In this document: piece after piece, positions 42,503-51,200 of the stretch | Position numbering within the stretch: position 1 is the stretch's first letter | Layout: every line of letters begins with the position of its first letter | Origin: an uncultured Prevotellaceae bacterium | Lineage (GTDB): Bacteria > Bacteroidota > Bacteroidia > Bacteroidales > Bacteroidaceae | Reading direction: 5' to 3' | Assembly: GCA_946407895.1 (NCBI GenBank) | Contig: CAMJQA010000012.1 | Coordinates: 1 to 62,998, forward strand | DNA length: 62,998 nucleotides | Position numbers and translations under genes: made by a program | Notes under the pieces: generated by a model | Seen by the model: the letters and a program-made list of their open reading frames with translations, nothing else | Told to the model about the DNA's origin: nothing | The model's database searches: none

Positions 42503-44488
42503 ATGAAAGTGCTGATTGTAAGTACAAGCGAGCTTCAGGGCGGTGCAGCAATAGCGGCGCGCCGACTGATGGATGCCCTGAACCACACCGGTGTCGAGGC
42601 ACGAATGCTGGTTCGCGACCGGCAGACGGCCGACGAGCGCGTCGGCCAGGTGCATGCCGGCCTGTGGCGCAAGGCATGGGAGCGCCTCTGCATCCTTTTG
42701 GCAAACCGGTTGCGGATGCGGGGGATGTGGAAGCTGAGCATTGCAAACACGGGTGTGGACATCACCGGGCGGCCCGAGTTCCTGTGGGCCGATGTCATTC
42801 ATTTGCACTGGACCTGCCAGGGATTCCTCTCTCTGGGCGACCTTCAGTCCATTATCCAGAGTGGGAAACGTGTCGTCTGGACGATGCACGACCAGTGGCC
42901 CTTTACCGGAGTCTGCCATCTCCTGCAAGGTTGCCAGGGCTTCACCCTCGGCTGCCGGGACTGCCCCCAGATGCGCGGCTCCCTGCCCCACCGCATCTTT
43001 GGGCGGAAGCAAGAGACCTATGCACTGGGCCCCGTCACATTCGTCGGTTGCAGCCAGTGGATAACCGGGCTGGCACTACGCAGCCCGCTAACCGCCGGGC
43101 ACAGGGTTGTCAGCATACCCAATCCCGTTCCACAGGAGATATTCCGCCCCGCTTCGCAGGCCCAGGCGCGCCAGGCCCTGTCGCTGCCGCCCGGCCAGAA
43201 GCTCATACTGTTCGCCGCCTGCAGGGTCAAGGATACGCTCAAGGGCTTCCAATACCTGCAGCAGGCGCTCCGCCAGTTCAGTTCCGGCGAGGGCGTGGCC
43301 CTGCTGGTGGTTGGGCGCAACTCGGATATCGTCAGCCCCCTGCCCACCTACAAATTCCCCTTCGTCGGCGACCCGCGGCAAATGGCACGCCTATACGCTG
43401 CAGCCGACGTATTCGTCACCGGCAGCCTCACAGAGAACCTGCCCAACACCATTGCCGAGGCTATGAGTTGCGGCACGCCCTGCTGCGCCTTCAGCGTGGG
43501 CGGCATACCCGAGATGATTGAGCACCGCGTAAACGGCTACCTGGCTCGCCCGGGGGATGCCGACGACCTGGCAGCGGGCATCCGCTTCTGCCTCGCCGGC
43601 CGCCTTCGCCAGGCCGCAGCCAGTAGCGCGGCCCGTGCCTATAGCGAGCAGGCCGTGGCCCGCCGATACGTAAGCGAGGCCTATGGCGGGCAGGAGGGGG
43701 GCGCCCCCTCGCTGCGCTTCACCGTTGCCACGGTAACCTACAATGCCGCTTCCACGCTGCCGGCCACGCTTGCCAGCGTAGCCGGGCAAGACTATCCGCT
43801 GGTGGAGCACCTCATCATAGACGGCGCGTCAACCGATGAAACCCCGTCCCTGCTTCAGCGATACGGGGAGGAGAATGCCGCCCGGCAGGATTCACATACC
43901 GTCTCCATCCTCAGCGAGCCCGACCGCGGCCTGTACGATGCCATGAACAAGGCCATCAGCCGCGCCAAGGGCGACTACATCGTTTTCCTGAACGCCGGCG
44001 ACCGGCTTCACAGCAGCCATACGCTCACCCTCCTGGCGAGCCAGCTTCGCCACTGGCCCGGCCAGCTGCCCGCCGTGCTTTACGGCCAGACCGACCTGGT
44101 CGATGCCGGGGGACGCTTCCTCCGCCACCGCCGGCTGCAGGCACCCGCGCGCCTTACATGGCGCAGCTTCCTGGGCGGCATGCTCGTCTGCCATCAGAGC
44201 TTCTACGTCCGCACAGACCTGGCGCGCCGCCAGGCCTACGACCTCCGCTACCGTTTCTCGTCGGACTTCGACTGGTGCATACGCATCATGAAGCAAGCGC
44301 AGGCCGGGGGGCTCGTGCTCCACAATAGCCACCTCGTGCTTACCGACTACCTCAGCGAGGGACTGACTACGCGCAACCATCGCCGTTCCCTGCTGGAACG
44401 CTTCCGCATCATGACCAGGCACTACGGCTGGGTCAGCACAATAGCCATGCACATGTGGTTCACGCTAAGGAGCGTCATTAAGAGGTAA
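42503..44488 (+). CDS. Bifunctional glycosyltransferase, GT4 domain fused to GT2 domain
   Basis: 661 residues in one uninterrupted frame. Residues 1-400 are a GT-B enzyme of the GT4 type (MKVLIVSTSELQGGAAIAARRL at the start, ACRVKDTLKGFQYL, DVFVTGSLTENLPNTIAEAMSCG with the conserved Glu). Residues about 415-661 are a GT-A enzyme of the GT2 type (VATVTYNAASTLPATLASV, LIIDGASTDET, SEPDRGLYDAMNKAI, FLNAGDR, SSDFDW). The ATG at 42503 follows the promoter -7 box by 7 bp, so the mRNA should have little or no leader. An earlier in-frame ATG lies inside the promoter and is rejected. It lies outside the main polysaccharide cluster. Confidence 0.9.
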   Translation: MKVLIVSTSELQGGAAIAARRLMDALNHTGVEARMLVRDRQTADERVGQVHAGLWRKAWERLCILLANRLRMRGMWKLSIANTGVDITGRPEFLWADVIHLHWTCQGFLSLGDLQSIIQSGKRVVWTMHDQWPFTGVCHLLQGCQGFTLGCRDCPQMRGSLPHRIFGRKQETYALGPVTFVGCSQWITGLALRSPLTAGHRVVSIPNPVPQEIFRPASQAQARQALSLPPGQKLILFAACRVKDTLKGFQYLQQALRQFSSGEGVALLVVGRNSDIVSPLPTYKFPFVGDPRQMARLYAAADVFVTGSLTENLPNTIAEAMSCGTPCCAFSVGGIPEMIEHRVNGYLARPGDADDLAAGIRFCLAGRLRQAAASSAARAYSEQAVARRYVSEAYGGQEGGAPSLRFTVATVTYNAASTLPATLASVAGQDYPLVEHLIIDGASTDETPSLLQRYGEENAARQDSHTVSILSEPDRGLYDAMNKAISRAKGDYIVFLNAGDRLHSSHTLTLLASQLRHWPGQLPAVLYGQTDLVDAGGRFLRHRRLQAPARLTWRSFLGGMLVCHQSFYVRTDLARRQAYDLRYRFSSDFDWCIRIMKQAQAGGLVLHNSHLVLTDYLSEGLTTRNHRRSLLERFRIMTRHYGWVSTIAMHMWFTLRSVIKR

Positions 44489-44710
44489 TCATGCGATTCA
44501 AGATGGGTGAACGGGCATCACAAACGGGATCTGCATATAATGAGAAACGCATATAAATTATATGCCCATATACTACAAAGTGTTTTTGCGTTTTTATCTT
44601 TCAATCTTTCACCGGGCCATGTAATAGGCTTACATTCACAACATTGCCGCGTGACAGATAGTATGACAGATGTGACAGACCTTTTGCGGAAAAGCGAGTA
44701 CGGCGTAGGG
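44489..44710. other. Non-coding stretch after the fused glycosyltransferase gene
   Basis: About 220 bp without a credible gene. It includes short A/T-rich sequence and leads into the third triple-palindrome element. I see no promoter or terminator that I can support. Confidence 0.5.
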
Positions 44711-44776
44711 AGACAAAAACAACGGCGTTGTTCGGGCAAAACAACGCCGTAGGAAGGACGAAACAACGGCGTTGAC
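44711..44776. repeat. Dispersed triple-palindrome element, copy 3
   Basis: AACAACGGCGTTGTT at 44718, AAACAACGCCGTAGG in the middle and AAACAACGGCGTTG at 44761, with the linkers CGGGCAA and GGACG. It again lies in a convergent gap. Downstream, CTTCGTCTTCGGCTATCAC recurs about 76 bp apart (44776 and about 44852), a separate small repeat. Confidence 0.85.
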
Positions 44777-44929
44777 TTCGTCTTCGGCTATCACGACTCA
44801 GCAGCGCCCGAATAAATTCCCTCGCTGCCTTCGCTGCTCAAGCCGTTGGCTTTCGTCTTCGGCTATCACTCCCCTGCAATGCTTTATTGGCATTGGCTTG
44901 AAAATACGCGAGCTAATTCAAATATATAC

Positions 44930-44968
44930 AATTAGGGGCGAAGTGCTTTATGCCCTTCGCCCCTAATT
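44930..44968. terminator. Perfect inverted repeat after the DUF4838 gene
   Basis: 14-bp arms AATTAGGGGCGAAG (44930-44943) and CTTCGCCCCTAATT (44955-44968) around an 11-nt loop, just beyond the minus-strand stop at 44978. Probably a terminator working in one or both directions. Confidence 0.7.
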
Positions 44969-44977
44969 ACTTTCTTG

Positions 44978-46732
44978 TCATTTTCCCCCTTCAAACTCCT
45001 TTACGAACTTCTCCCATGAATGTCCTTCCCTATGCCGGGCCTTGTAGAGCTGGATGAGGTGGCGGAGTTCCCGCCAGGTGCCGTCCTGCTTCGCCTCGTC
45101 GCGATGGCGCATGCAATGCAGGTATAGGGGCTGCATCCGCACACGGTCGACGCGCTTGATCATCACTTCGTCGCCCTGCACGAGATAGCGGGCTTCGTTG
45201 AGCAGGGCAAACGCCTTCTTGACGAAAGCATCGCTATAGATTTCGTGGTTCTCGCGGATGTAGATGCCGAAGTGGACGTCGGGCTTCACCAGGCTCTGGC
45301 ACAGGCGGTAGTAGTCCATCACCCGGGGAGCGGCCTTGCCGTAATAGCCGTTGATGAAGATGCTGACCAGCGAATCGACATCCTGGCGGGGGTTCCAGAG
45401 CAGCTGGTTGATGGTCCAGGCCTTCATCTCCTCGAACTCGGCGCCCAGGCTCTCATACTGGGCCTCCTCGAAGATGCCGATGGCCTTGTTTTCCCTGAAT
45501 GCCTCGATGTTGGGCCCCAGCACCTGGAAGTTGGGCCAGGGGGCCATATACTGGGCATAGTCCACTACGTAGTCCCAGATGAACAGGTGGGGAGCTATGC
45601 GGGCCCAGCCCTGCATGTCGCTGATGAAGGCCTTGTTCTGGGGGCAGCCCGCCGTGAGCGGATGGGCAAAGCAGCACTCGATGCTGCACAGGCGGATGAC
45701 TACGTTCTCGCGCGGCACAATGCCCGTGGGCGGCTGGCGGGAGTACTGATAGGCAAAGGTGCCGACGAACTTGTCGGGGAACTCCGCCTTGACGGCATCG
45801 GCCACCTGGTTGACGAACCATACGATAAGGCCCGAGTGCCAGCCGTACTGCTGCTCTATGGCCGCGCACTGGGGGCACTGGCAGAAGGCGTAGTTATCGT
45901 TCTGCGACAGGCTGTAGATGCGATAGCCCGGGTGCTCGCGCATCACTTTCAGCAGACGGTCCCGGCATATCTTCAGTACATCGGGGTTCGAGAGGCAGAG
46001 CTGCGCGTAATCGGAGGAGCGCTTGCCGTCGCGGAGGGCGAAGTATTCGGGGTGCGAGGCGTAGAACTCCTTGGTGGAGACGAACTGCCCCATGGTATGC
46101 GCGCTCCAGTAGGCCTCCAGGTTGCCATACTCATTCTCCGAGGGGCTCCACTTCATGTTCTCGCGGGTGTGGGCGCTCCAGGCGGGCACGCCCTCGGCTA
46201 CCCTGTAGTTTGAGTACCGGTAGCTGATGGCCGGCCCTTCGCTGTGGTCGAACTGGGGGAGCTTCCAGCCCTGAAGGGTTGGCACCACCGTGCAGTCGTC
46301 CGTAAGCCAGTGGACGCCCAGCTCGCGTTCCAGGAAGGTGAATACGCCGTACATGGTGCCGCGCTGGGCGCCGCCCCAGATGAGCAGGTCGTGGCCCACG
46401 GTGCGGTAGCAGAAGCTCTCGTCGTCCCTGGCCGGCTCTGTCTGGCCGGACAGCTCGCCCACCCTGGGGTTCCATCCCACGAAGATGCGGCGTCCGCGCG
46501 CCTTCAGGTTATCGGTGACGGGCAGCTCGGCGCCGCTCATCTGGCGGATGTATTGCTGCAGCTCCCGGGCAGCGGTCTGCTCTGAGGCAGAGGCTTCCGG
46601 GGAGACCACAATCTGGTATTTACTCTTCCCGTTTCGGAACAGCCAGTCGGCGGCATCCGATGCGGTGGCCCATAGCATGAGTAGTGCTGCGGAGGCCAGG
46701 CGCAGGCTTTGGAATGTCATTCTAACGTTCAT
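44978..46732 (-). CDS. DUF4838-family exported protein
   Basis: 584-residue protein with a signal peptide (residues 1-27). The N-terminal ADWLFRNGKSKYQIVVSPEASASEQTAARELQQYIRQMSGAELPV resembles the alpha-glucuronidase-type N-terminal domain, and the central part, with SQNDNYAFCQCPQC and DYVVDYAQYMAPWPNFQVLGPNI, is the DUF4838 TIM-barrel-like region. Glycoside hydrolase activity is suspected for the family but not shown here. Four Cys near residue 292 could bind a metal. It lies 30 bp after the YfhO gene on the same strand. Confidence 0.8.
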   Translation of the reverse strand: MNVRMTFQSLRLASAALLMLWATASDAADWLFRNGKSKYQIVVSPEASASEQTAARELQQYIRQMSGAELPVTDNLKARGRRIFVGWNPRVGELSGQTEPARDDESFCYRTVGHDLLIWGGAQRGTMYGVFTFLERELGVHWLTDDCTVVPTLQGWKLPQFDHSEGPAISYRYSNYRVAEGVPAWSAHTRENMKWSPSENEYGNLEAYWSAHTMGQFVSTKEFYASHPEYFALRDGKRSSDYAQLCLSNPDVLKICRDRLLKVMREHPGYRIYSLSQNDNYAFCQCPQCAAIEQQYGWHSGLIVWFVNQVADAVKAEFPDKFVGTFAYQYSRQPPTGIVPRENVVIRLCSIECCFAHPLTAGCPQNKAFISDMQGWARIAPHLFIWDYVVDYAQYMAPWPNFQVLGPNIEAFRENKAIGIFEEAQYESLGAEFEEMKAWTINQLLWNPRQDVDSLVSIFINGYYGKAAPRVMDYYRLCQSLVKPDVHFGIYIRENHEIYSDAFVKKAFALLNEARYLVQGDEVMIKRVDRVRMQPLYLHCMRHRDEAKQDGTWRELRHLIQLYKARHREGHSWEKFVKEFEGGK

Positions 46733-46761
46733 GGTTCAAAAGGCTTTTTTCTGTTTCAGTT

Positions 46762-49293
46762 CTATTGTTCGGTTTCTTCCTCCCCGCCCCTTCTTGCCCT
46801 GCTCCTCAGGACTTCGCGCACGGCAAGCCCCAGTAGCAGCAGGCCCAGCAGGATAAGTGCAGCGTAGGCAACGGCCTCGGTGGTGTAAACCGTCTGCGGG
46901 TCGAAGGTCATTACAACGGTATGCCTGCCGGCCGGCACGCGGATGGCGCGCAGCACGTAGTCGGCCCGGGCGATGGGGGTGTCGGCTCCGTCAACAGAGC
47001 ACGTCCAGCTGGGGTAATAGATGTCGCTGAAGACCACTACGCCCTCCTGCGGCGCATTCACTTCGTAGGTGAGCTGGTTGGCCTCGTAGCCCGTCAGCAC
47101 AACTGAGGCCGTGCTGTCGGGGGCCTGAACCGACTCGCCGAGCACGCTCTGGAACCTCTTGTCCACCACGGCCGTCCTTCGCGGATTCGTGGTGTGCAGG
47201 GCAGCCAGCTCGGCATCGGCATCGTCAACATACTGCAGGGCCGAGACGAACCAGGCATTCCCGTATGCCCCGGGATTCATTACGGGCATCTTCTGCCCCT
47301 CCTTCGAGGCCAGGATGACGTAGCGCGTATTCAGCATGTTCAGCACGGGGAAGAGGCTGTCGCCGTTCACCTGCTCCAGATGGCCCTGCGAGTCGATGGC
47401 GGCTTTCTGTATGCGGCCCATCTCGCCGTGCAGGTGCTCCTCGATGAGCTCCTGGTAGCGGCGCAGCTTGGCAGCGTGATAGCCGCCGATGCTCTTGTGG
47501 TAGTACGAGGTGGTGTTGTCGTTGAAGGTGCTGACGCTCAGGTCGAGCACGCGATAGTAGGGCGTGGTGTCCCTCAGTATGATTTCGTCAGCCTCCGACT
47601 TGGGGAAGCTCTGCTCGTTGGAGCGCGGCTGGCTGAACATGCCATCGTTGAGGTAGCGCTTGTTTACGTCCCACATATCGGCCAGGCAGAGCAGCGTCAG
47701 GCAGGCCACCATAGGCACCGTCTTGATGCGCCCCCAGCGCCACACCAGCATCACCAGCAGGCCAATGCCTATGATGACGAAGCTGCGCAGGGCATCGGCC
47801 GTGAACATGGCCCGCCTCATCTCGCCCATGTTCGAGATGATGCCGCCCATCATTTCCTGCGGGATGTAGCCGGCCTGCACGTACTGGTTCATATAGGCCA
47901 TATCGGAGGTGGAGACGTAGTTGCCGAAGAACAGGTCGGGCACGAGCCAGAAGAGCAGGGCTACGCCGCCGGTCAGGCCGAAGCTGATGAGCAGGGGCTT
48001 CATCTCGACGCCCTTCTCCACCACTTGCTTCAGGGCCATCATGCCCAGCAGGGGTATGGTGAACTCGGCAATGACCAGTATGCTGGCCACGGTGCGGAAC
48101 TTGTCGTACATCGGCACGTAGTCGAGGAAGAAGTCGGTGAAGGGCATAAAGTTCTTGCCCCAGGAGAGCAGGATGCTCAGCACGGTAGCAGCCAGCAGGC
48201 ACCACTTCATAGGCCCCTTCACGATGAGCAGGCCCAGCACGAACAGGAAGAGCACGAAGGCGCCCACATAGACGGGTCCGCTGGTGCCGGGCTGCTCGCC
48301 GAAGTACTGCGTGAAGGCCTGGTAGATGGGTGCGTAGGTGGAGTTGGCCTTCTTCATGGCCGTCTTGTTATGCGAGAGGGGCGCGCTGGCTCCGCCCTTG
48401 GTGTTGGGTACGAGCAGGGTCCACGTCTCGCCGAGCCCGTAGCTCCACATTGTAATATATGAGCGCTCCAGGCCGCTGCCCGTCTGGTCGGCGGGGTTCT
48501 TGGTCTTCTGCGTCAGCTCGCTCTTGCCGCGCATGCTCTCCTTGCTGTATTCCCAGGTGTGGTACAGGTTGCTCAAGTTGATGCAGATGCCCAGCAATCC
48601 GCCTACGGCAAAGGCCGCCGTGGCGCGCAGCCACTGGCCGAGCTGCCCCTGGCGTACGGCCTGTATGAGCCAAGCCAGGGCCATCAGGCCCATGACGAAG
48701 AGGAAGTAGTAGGTCATCTGCACGTGGTTCGACAGAATCTGCATAGCCGTGAAGAAGCCCGTTACGACTATGCCCCACAGGTAGCGCCCCCTGTAGCAGA
48801 GTGCCATACCCGCTATGGTGGGCGGGATGAAGGAGAGGGTGAGCAGCTTCCAGATGTGGCCGGCGGCGATGATGATGAAGTAGTAGCTGGAGAAGGCCCA
48901 CAGCACAGCGCCCAGGGCGGCCATCCATACGCGGAAGTCGAAGGCGCGCAGCATGATGTAGAAGCCCAGCAGCATCATGAATACGTAGGCCGCCACGGAG
49001 GGCAGGCCCAGCTGGTAGAACGTCTCCAGGCGCCCCAGCGTATCGGTGCTGGGATAGGAGGGAGCCATCTGGTAGGTAGGCATTCCGCTGAAGAGCGTGT
49101 TCGTCCAGCGCGTACGCTCTCCGCCATGCGCCTTGCGATAGTTCTCCATCTCGATGCTGCTGCCAATGGCACCGCTGTGGTCGTTGCCGGTCAGCACCAG
49201 GCCGTCGCGGATGGGACCCAGGAAATAAAGCAGGCTGACGAGGACGAAGAAACCTACGGCCAGCACGTCGGGAATAATCTTTCTGTAGTTCAT
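46762..49293 (-). CDS. YfhO-family polytopic membrane protein
   Basis: 843-residue inner-membrane protein with an N-terminal segment, a run of about twelve helices (residues 10-520), a large soluble domain, and a final helix near residue 815. It begins IIPDVLAVGFFVLVSLLYFLGPI, and the GNDHSGAIGSSIEMENYRKAHGGERT loop carries the family acidic residues. YfhO proteins are GT-C-like membrane glycosyltransferases linked to lipid-carried sugars. It precedes the DUF4838 gene in an apparent pair, which suggests a glycan role. Confidence 0.82.
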   Translation of the reverse strand: MNYRKIIPDVLAVGFFVLVSLLYFLGPIRDGLVLTGNDHSGAIGSSIEMENYRKAHGGERTRWTNTLFSGMPTYQMAPSYPSTDTLGRLETFYQLGLPSVAAYVFMMLLGFYIMLRAFDFRVWMAALGAVLWAFSSYYFIIIAAGHIWKLLTLSFIPPTIAGMALCYRGRYLWGIVVTGFFTAMQILSNHVQMTYYFLFVMGLMALAWLIQAVRQGQLGQWLRATAAFAVGGLLGICINLSNLYHTWEYSKESMRGKSELTQKTKNPADQTGSGLERSYITMWSYGLGETWTLLVPNTKGGASAPLSHNKTAMKKANSTYAPIYQAFTQYFGEQPGTSGPVYVGAFVLFLFVLGLLIVKGPMKWCLLAATVLSILLSWGKNFMPFTDFFLDYVPMYDKFRTVASILVIAEFTIPLLGMMALKQVVEKGVEMKPLLISFGLTGGVALLFWLVPDLFFGNYVSTSDMAYMNQYVQAGYIPQEMMGGIISNMGEMRRAMFTADALRSFVIIGIGLLVMLVWRWGRIKTVPMVACLTLLCLADMWDVNKRYLNDGMFSQPRSNEQSFPKSEADEIILRDTTPYYRVLDLSVSTFNDNTTSYYHKSIGGYHAAKLRRYQELIEEHLHGEMGRIQKAAIDSQGHLEQVNGDSLFPVLNMLNTRYVILASKEGQKMPVMNPGAYGNAWFVSALQYVDDADAELAALHTTNPRRTAVVDKRFQSVLGESVQAPDSTASVVLTGYEANQLTYEVNAPQEGVVVFSDIYYPSWTCSVDGADTPIARADYVLRAIRVPAGRHTVVMTFDPQTVYTTEAVAYAALILLGLLLLGLAVREVLRSRARRGGEEETEQ

Positions 49294-49373
49294 ATCTCAG
49301 TAGTTTCTGTTTTGTATGCCCGGCATCGTCGTTTCCGGCCGGTTTTCACTCATGTTCCTCGCAAATAAAAAAA

Positions 49374-49396
49374 AGCTGCAGAGGTCGTCTGCAGCT
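49374..49396 (-). terminator. Terminator after rpsO
   Basis: Stem AGCTGCAGA (49374-49382) with TCTGCAGCT (49388-49396) around GGTCG, followed on the minus strand by a run of T (the A-tract 49367-49374 on the plus strand). Confidence 0.85.
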
Positions 49397-49427
49397 AAGT
49401 TGTCTTCAGCATCAGGCTGCGCGCGGA

Positions 49428-49697
49428 TTACTTACGCAGGCCCAGAGCTTTCACGATGGCGCGGTAGCGGTTGATGTCGTTGCGCTTCAGGTAGTTCAGA
49501 AGGCTGCGGCGCTTACCTACCAAACCTGTCAGGGCGCGCTCGGTGCTGTGGTCCTTGCGGTTCTGCTTCATGTGCTCCGTCAGGTGCTTGATGCGGTGGG
49601 TGAACAATGCAATCTGGCTCTCTGCGCTGCCCGTATCGGTAGCTCCCTTGCCAAACTGGCTGAAAATCTCTTGCTTCTTAGCTGAATCTAAGTACAT
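49428..49697 (-). CDS. rpsO: 30S ribosomal protein S15
   Basis: 89-residue ribosomal protein, standard length. MYLDSAKKQEIFSQFGKGATDTGSAESQIALFTHRIKHLTEHMK and LVGKRRSLLNYLKRND are S15 signatures (here the tail is YRAIVKALGLRK). It binds 16S rRNA early in assembly. I reject an upstream extension of the frame, since the ATG at 49697 gives the conserved start. Two promoters sit upstream in a duplicated block. Confidence 0.97.
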   Translation of the reverse strand: MYLDSAKKQEIFSQFGKGATDTGSAESQIALFTHRIKHLTEHMKQNRKDHSTERALTGLVGKRRSLLNYLKRNDINRYRAIVKALGLRK

Positions 49698-49774
49698 AAT
49701 TAAACTTTTTATTAACGTTAAACTTGTTTGTCGAGCAGCCACCACTCTTCGGTACTGCATCGCAAATGCGGGTG

Positions 49775-49922
49775 CAAAAGTACGAATAAGTGAGCACATA
49801 GCAAAGAAAATGAGGGATTTTTTTTGCTTTGTCGGGCGAAAGTACTTCCCAGCGCAGTTCAAAATTACGAATAAGTGAGCACTTAGCAAAGAAAATGAGC
49901 GCTTTTTTGGCCTTGTCGGCAC
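49775..49922 (-). promoter_or_regulatory. Two tandem rpsO promoters in an 85-bp duplicated block
   Basis: Proximal promoter: TTTG (49802-49805), 19 bp, TACTTTTG (49775-49782). Distal: TTTG (49887-49890), 19 bp, TAATTTTG (49860-49867). They lie 85 bp apart inside a direct repeat of about 55 bp (TACGAATAAGTGAGCAC... on the plus strand) with few differences, so the second promoter arose by duplication. Confidence 0.8.
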
Positions 49923-49937
49923 TTTTATGTAACTTTG
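49906..49937 (+). promoter_or_regulatory. Promoter of the GT2 gene at 49942
   Basis: TTTG at 49906-49909, a 20-bp spacer and TAACTTTG at 49930-49937, only 4 bp before the ATG. The transcript would be leaderless or nearly so. Confidence 0.75.
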
Positions 49938-49941
49938 CAGC

Positions 49942-50841
49942 ATGGATTTGTCTGTACTCATACCCGCCTACAACCAGTCGTGCCTCCAGCTGGTGCGTTC
50001 CCTGCAGCAGCAATGCCGGGCCTCGGGAGCCAGCTATGAAATCATCGTGGCCGACGACGGATCCACCGACGAGGCGGCCAGGAGGGAGAACGCCGCAGCG
50101 GGCGAGCTGGAGGGCTGCCGCGCCATCATGCAGCCGCAGAACCGCGGCAGGGCGGCCACCAGGAACCTGCTGGTCAGCCAGTCGAGCGGAGAATACCTGC
50201 TCTTCATAGACAGCGATGCGCGGCTGGCCGGGCCCCAGTTCATAGCCACCTACCTGGCTGCCCTGCCCACCAAGGCAGTCGTTTGCGGCGGCATTGTGCA
50301 TGCCGACGAGCTGCCCGCCCAGAGCGTATCGCTGCGCTGGCGCTACGAGAAGGCCTGCGAGCCCCTGTTCACCGCCCGCCGCAGGAGTATGCACCCCTAC
50401 CAGTGCCTGCGCACCTTCAACATCATGCTGCCCCGAGCCGTGGCCCTCGCCCACCCCTTCAACGAGCGCCTGCGCAACTACGGCTACGAAGACACCCTGC
50501 TGGGCCGCGAGCTGGAACAGGCCGCAATTGAGGTGCGCCACATTGACAACCCCATGCTGAACCACGACCTGGAGGACAACGCCACCTTCCTGGAGAAGAC
50601 GCGCGAGTCGATGCGGACGCTCCTCTCCGCCGAGGCCCAGATGCAGGGCTACTCCTCGCTGCTCAGGGTCCACCGCCGCCTGCGCCTGCTCACCCGCCCC
50701 CTCTCTGCGCTCTACCGCCTTGGGCACGGGTGGGCCGAACGCAACCTGCTCGGCCCGCACCCCAGCATCCGACTGCTGCAGCTCTACAAGCTCTGCTACT
50801 ACTGCCACATCAAGCGCCAGGCCCAGAAGGTACAGCAATAA
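49942..50841 (+). CDS. Glycosyltransferase, GT2 type
   Basis: 299-residue GT-A enzyme. MDLSVLIPAYNQSCLQLVRSL, IIVADDGSTDEA near residue 33, NRGRAATRNLLVSQS near 71 and LLFIDSDARL near 92 are family motifs. The ATG at 49942 is the only plausible start. It is alone on this strand and divergent from rpsO. The acceptor is unknown. Confidence 0.9.
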   Translation: MDLSVLIPAYNQSCLQLVRSLQQQCRASGASYEIIVADDGSTDEAARRENAAAGELEGCRAIMQPQNRGRAATRNLLVSQSSGEYLLFIDSDARLAGPQFIATYLAALPTKAVVCGGIVHADELPAQSVSLRWRYEKACEPLFTARRRSMHPYQCLRTFNIMLPRAVALAHPFNERLRNYGYEDTLLGRELEQAAIEVRHIDNPMLNHDLEDNATFLEKTRESMRTLLSAEAQMQGYSSLLRVHRRLRLLTRPLSALYRLGHGWAERNLLGPHPSIRLLQLYKLCYYCHIKRQAQKVQQ

Positions 50842-50942
50842 CTCCGGGAAAGCCTTCCGCCCGCGCCGGCAAGGTTTGGCGCTAAGCCGGAGGAATTCTT
50901 CCCCCCTCCCCATTGTTTTCTTCCTACCCCAGGGTGTAATTT

Positions 50943-51026
50943 ACATTTCACGCCGCGAAACGTACGTTTCCCGTCGAGAGACGTATATTTCACGACGAGA
51001 GACGTACGTTTCACGACGTGAAACAT
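50943..51026. repeat. 21-bp tandem array of ACGTTTCACGACG units
   Basis: Four 21-bp units at 50943, 50964, 50985 and 51006. The last contains the palindrome GTTTCACGACGTGAAAC. All three forward frames are open through it and one reads SRRETYV repeatedly, but there is no start or context to support coding. It lies in the 50842-51200 gap between two plus-strand genes. The rest of that gap holds only a GC-rich CTCCGG/CCGGAG inverted repeat near 50843-50894. Confidence 0.88.
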
Positions 51027-51200
51027 AAAACAGGAGGGGCAGCAGCAAGAAATACTCCCCCAGGGGAAAAGAATTTCCTATGCCACCGAGTCAAACAAAA
51101 GGAGGCACAGACGACAAAAAGAAGCACAGACAGGAAAAAAAAGGGCTTAATATTTCGGCTTTTGCAACAAAACAGATAACTTTGCAGCCAGAAAACTATT

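Noticed and set aside
49698..49961. N-terminal extension of ribosomal protein S15
   Set aside because: The longer frame runs back through both promoters; the ATG at 49697 gives the standard 89-residue protein.
50720..51028. Reading frame ending in SRRETYV repeats
   Set aside because: It runs in another frame through the 3' half of a glycosyltransferase gene into the 21-bp array, so it is not an independent gene.
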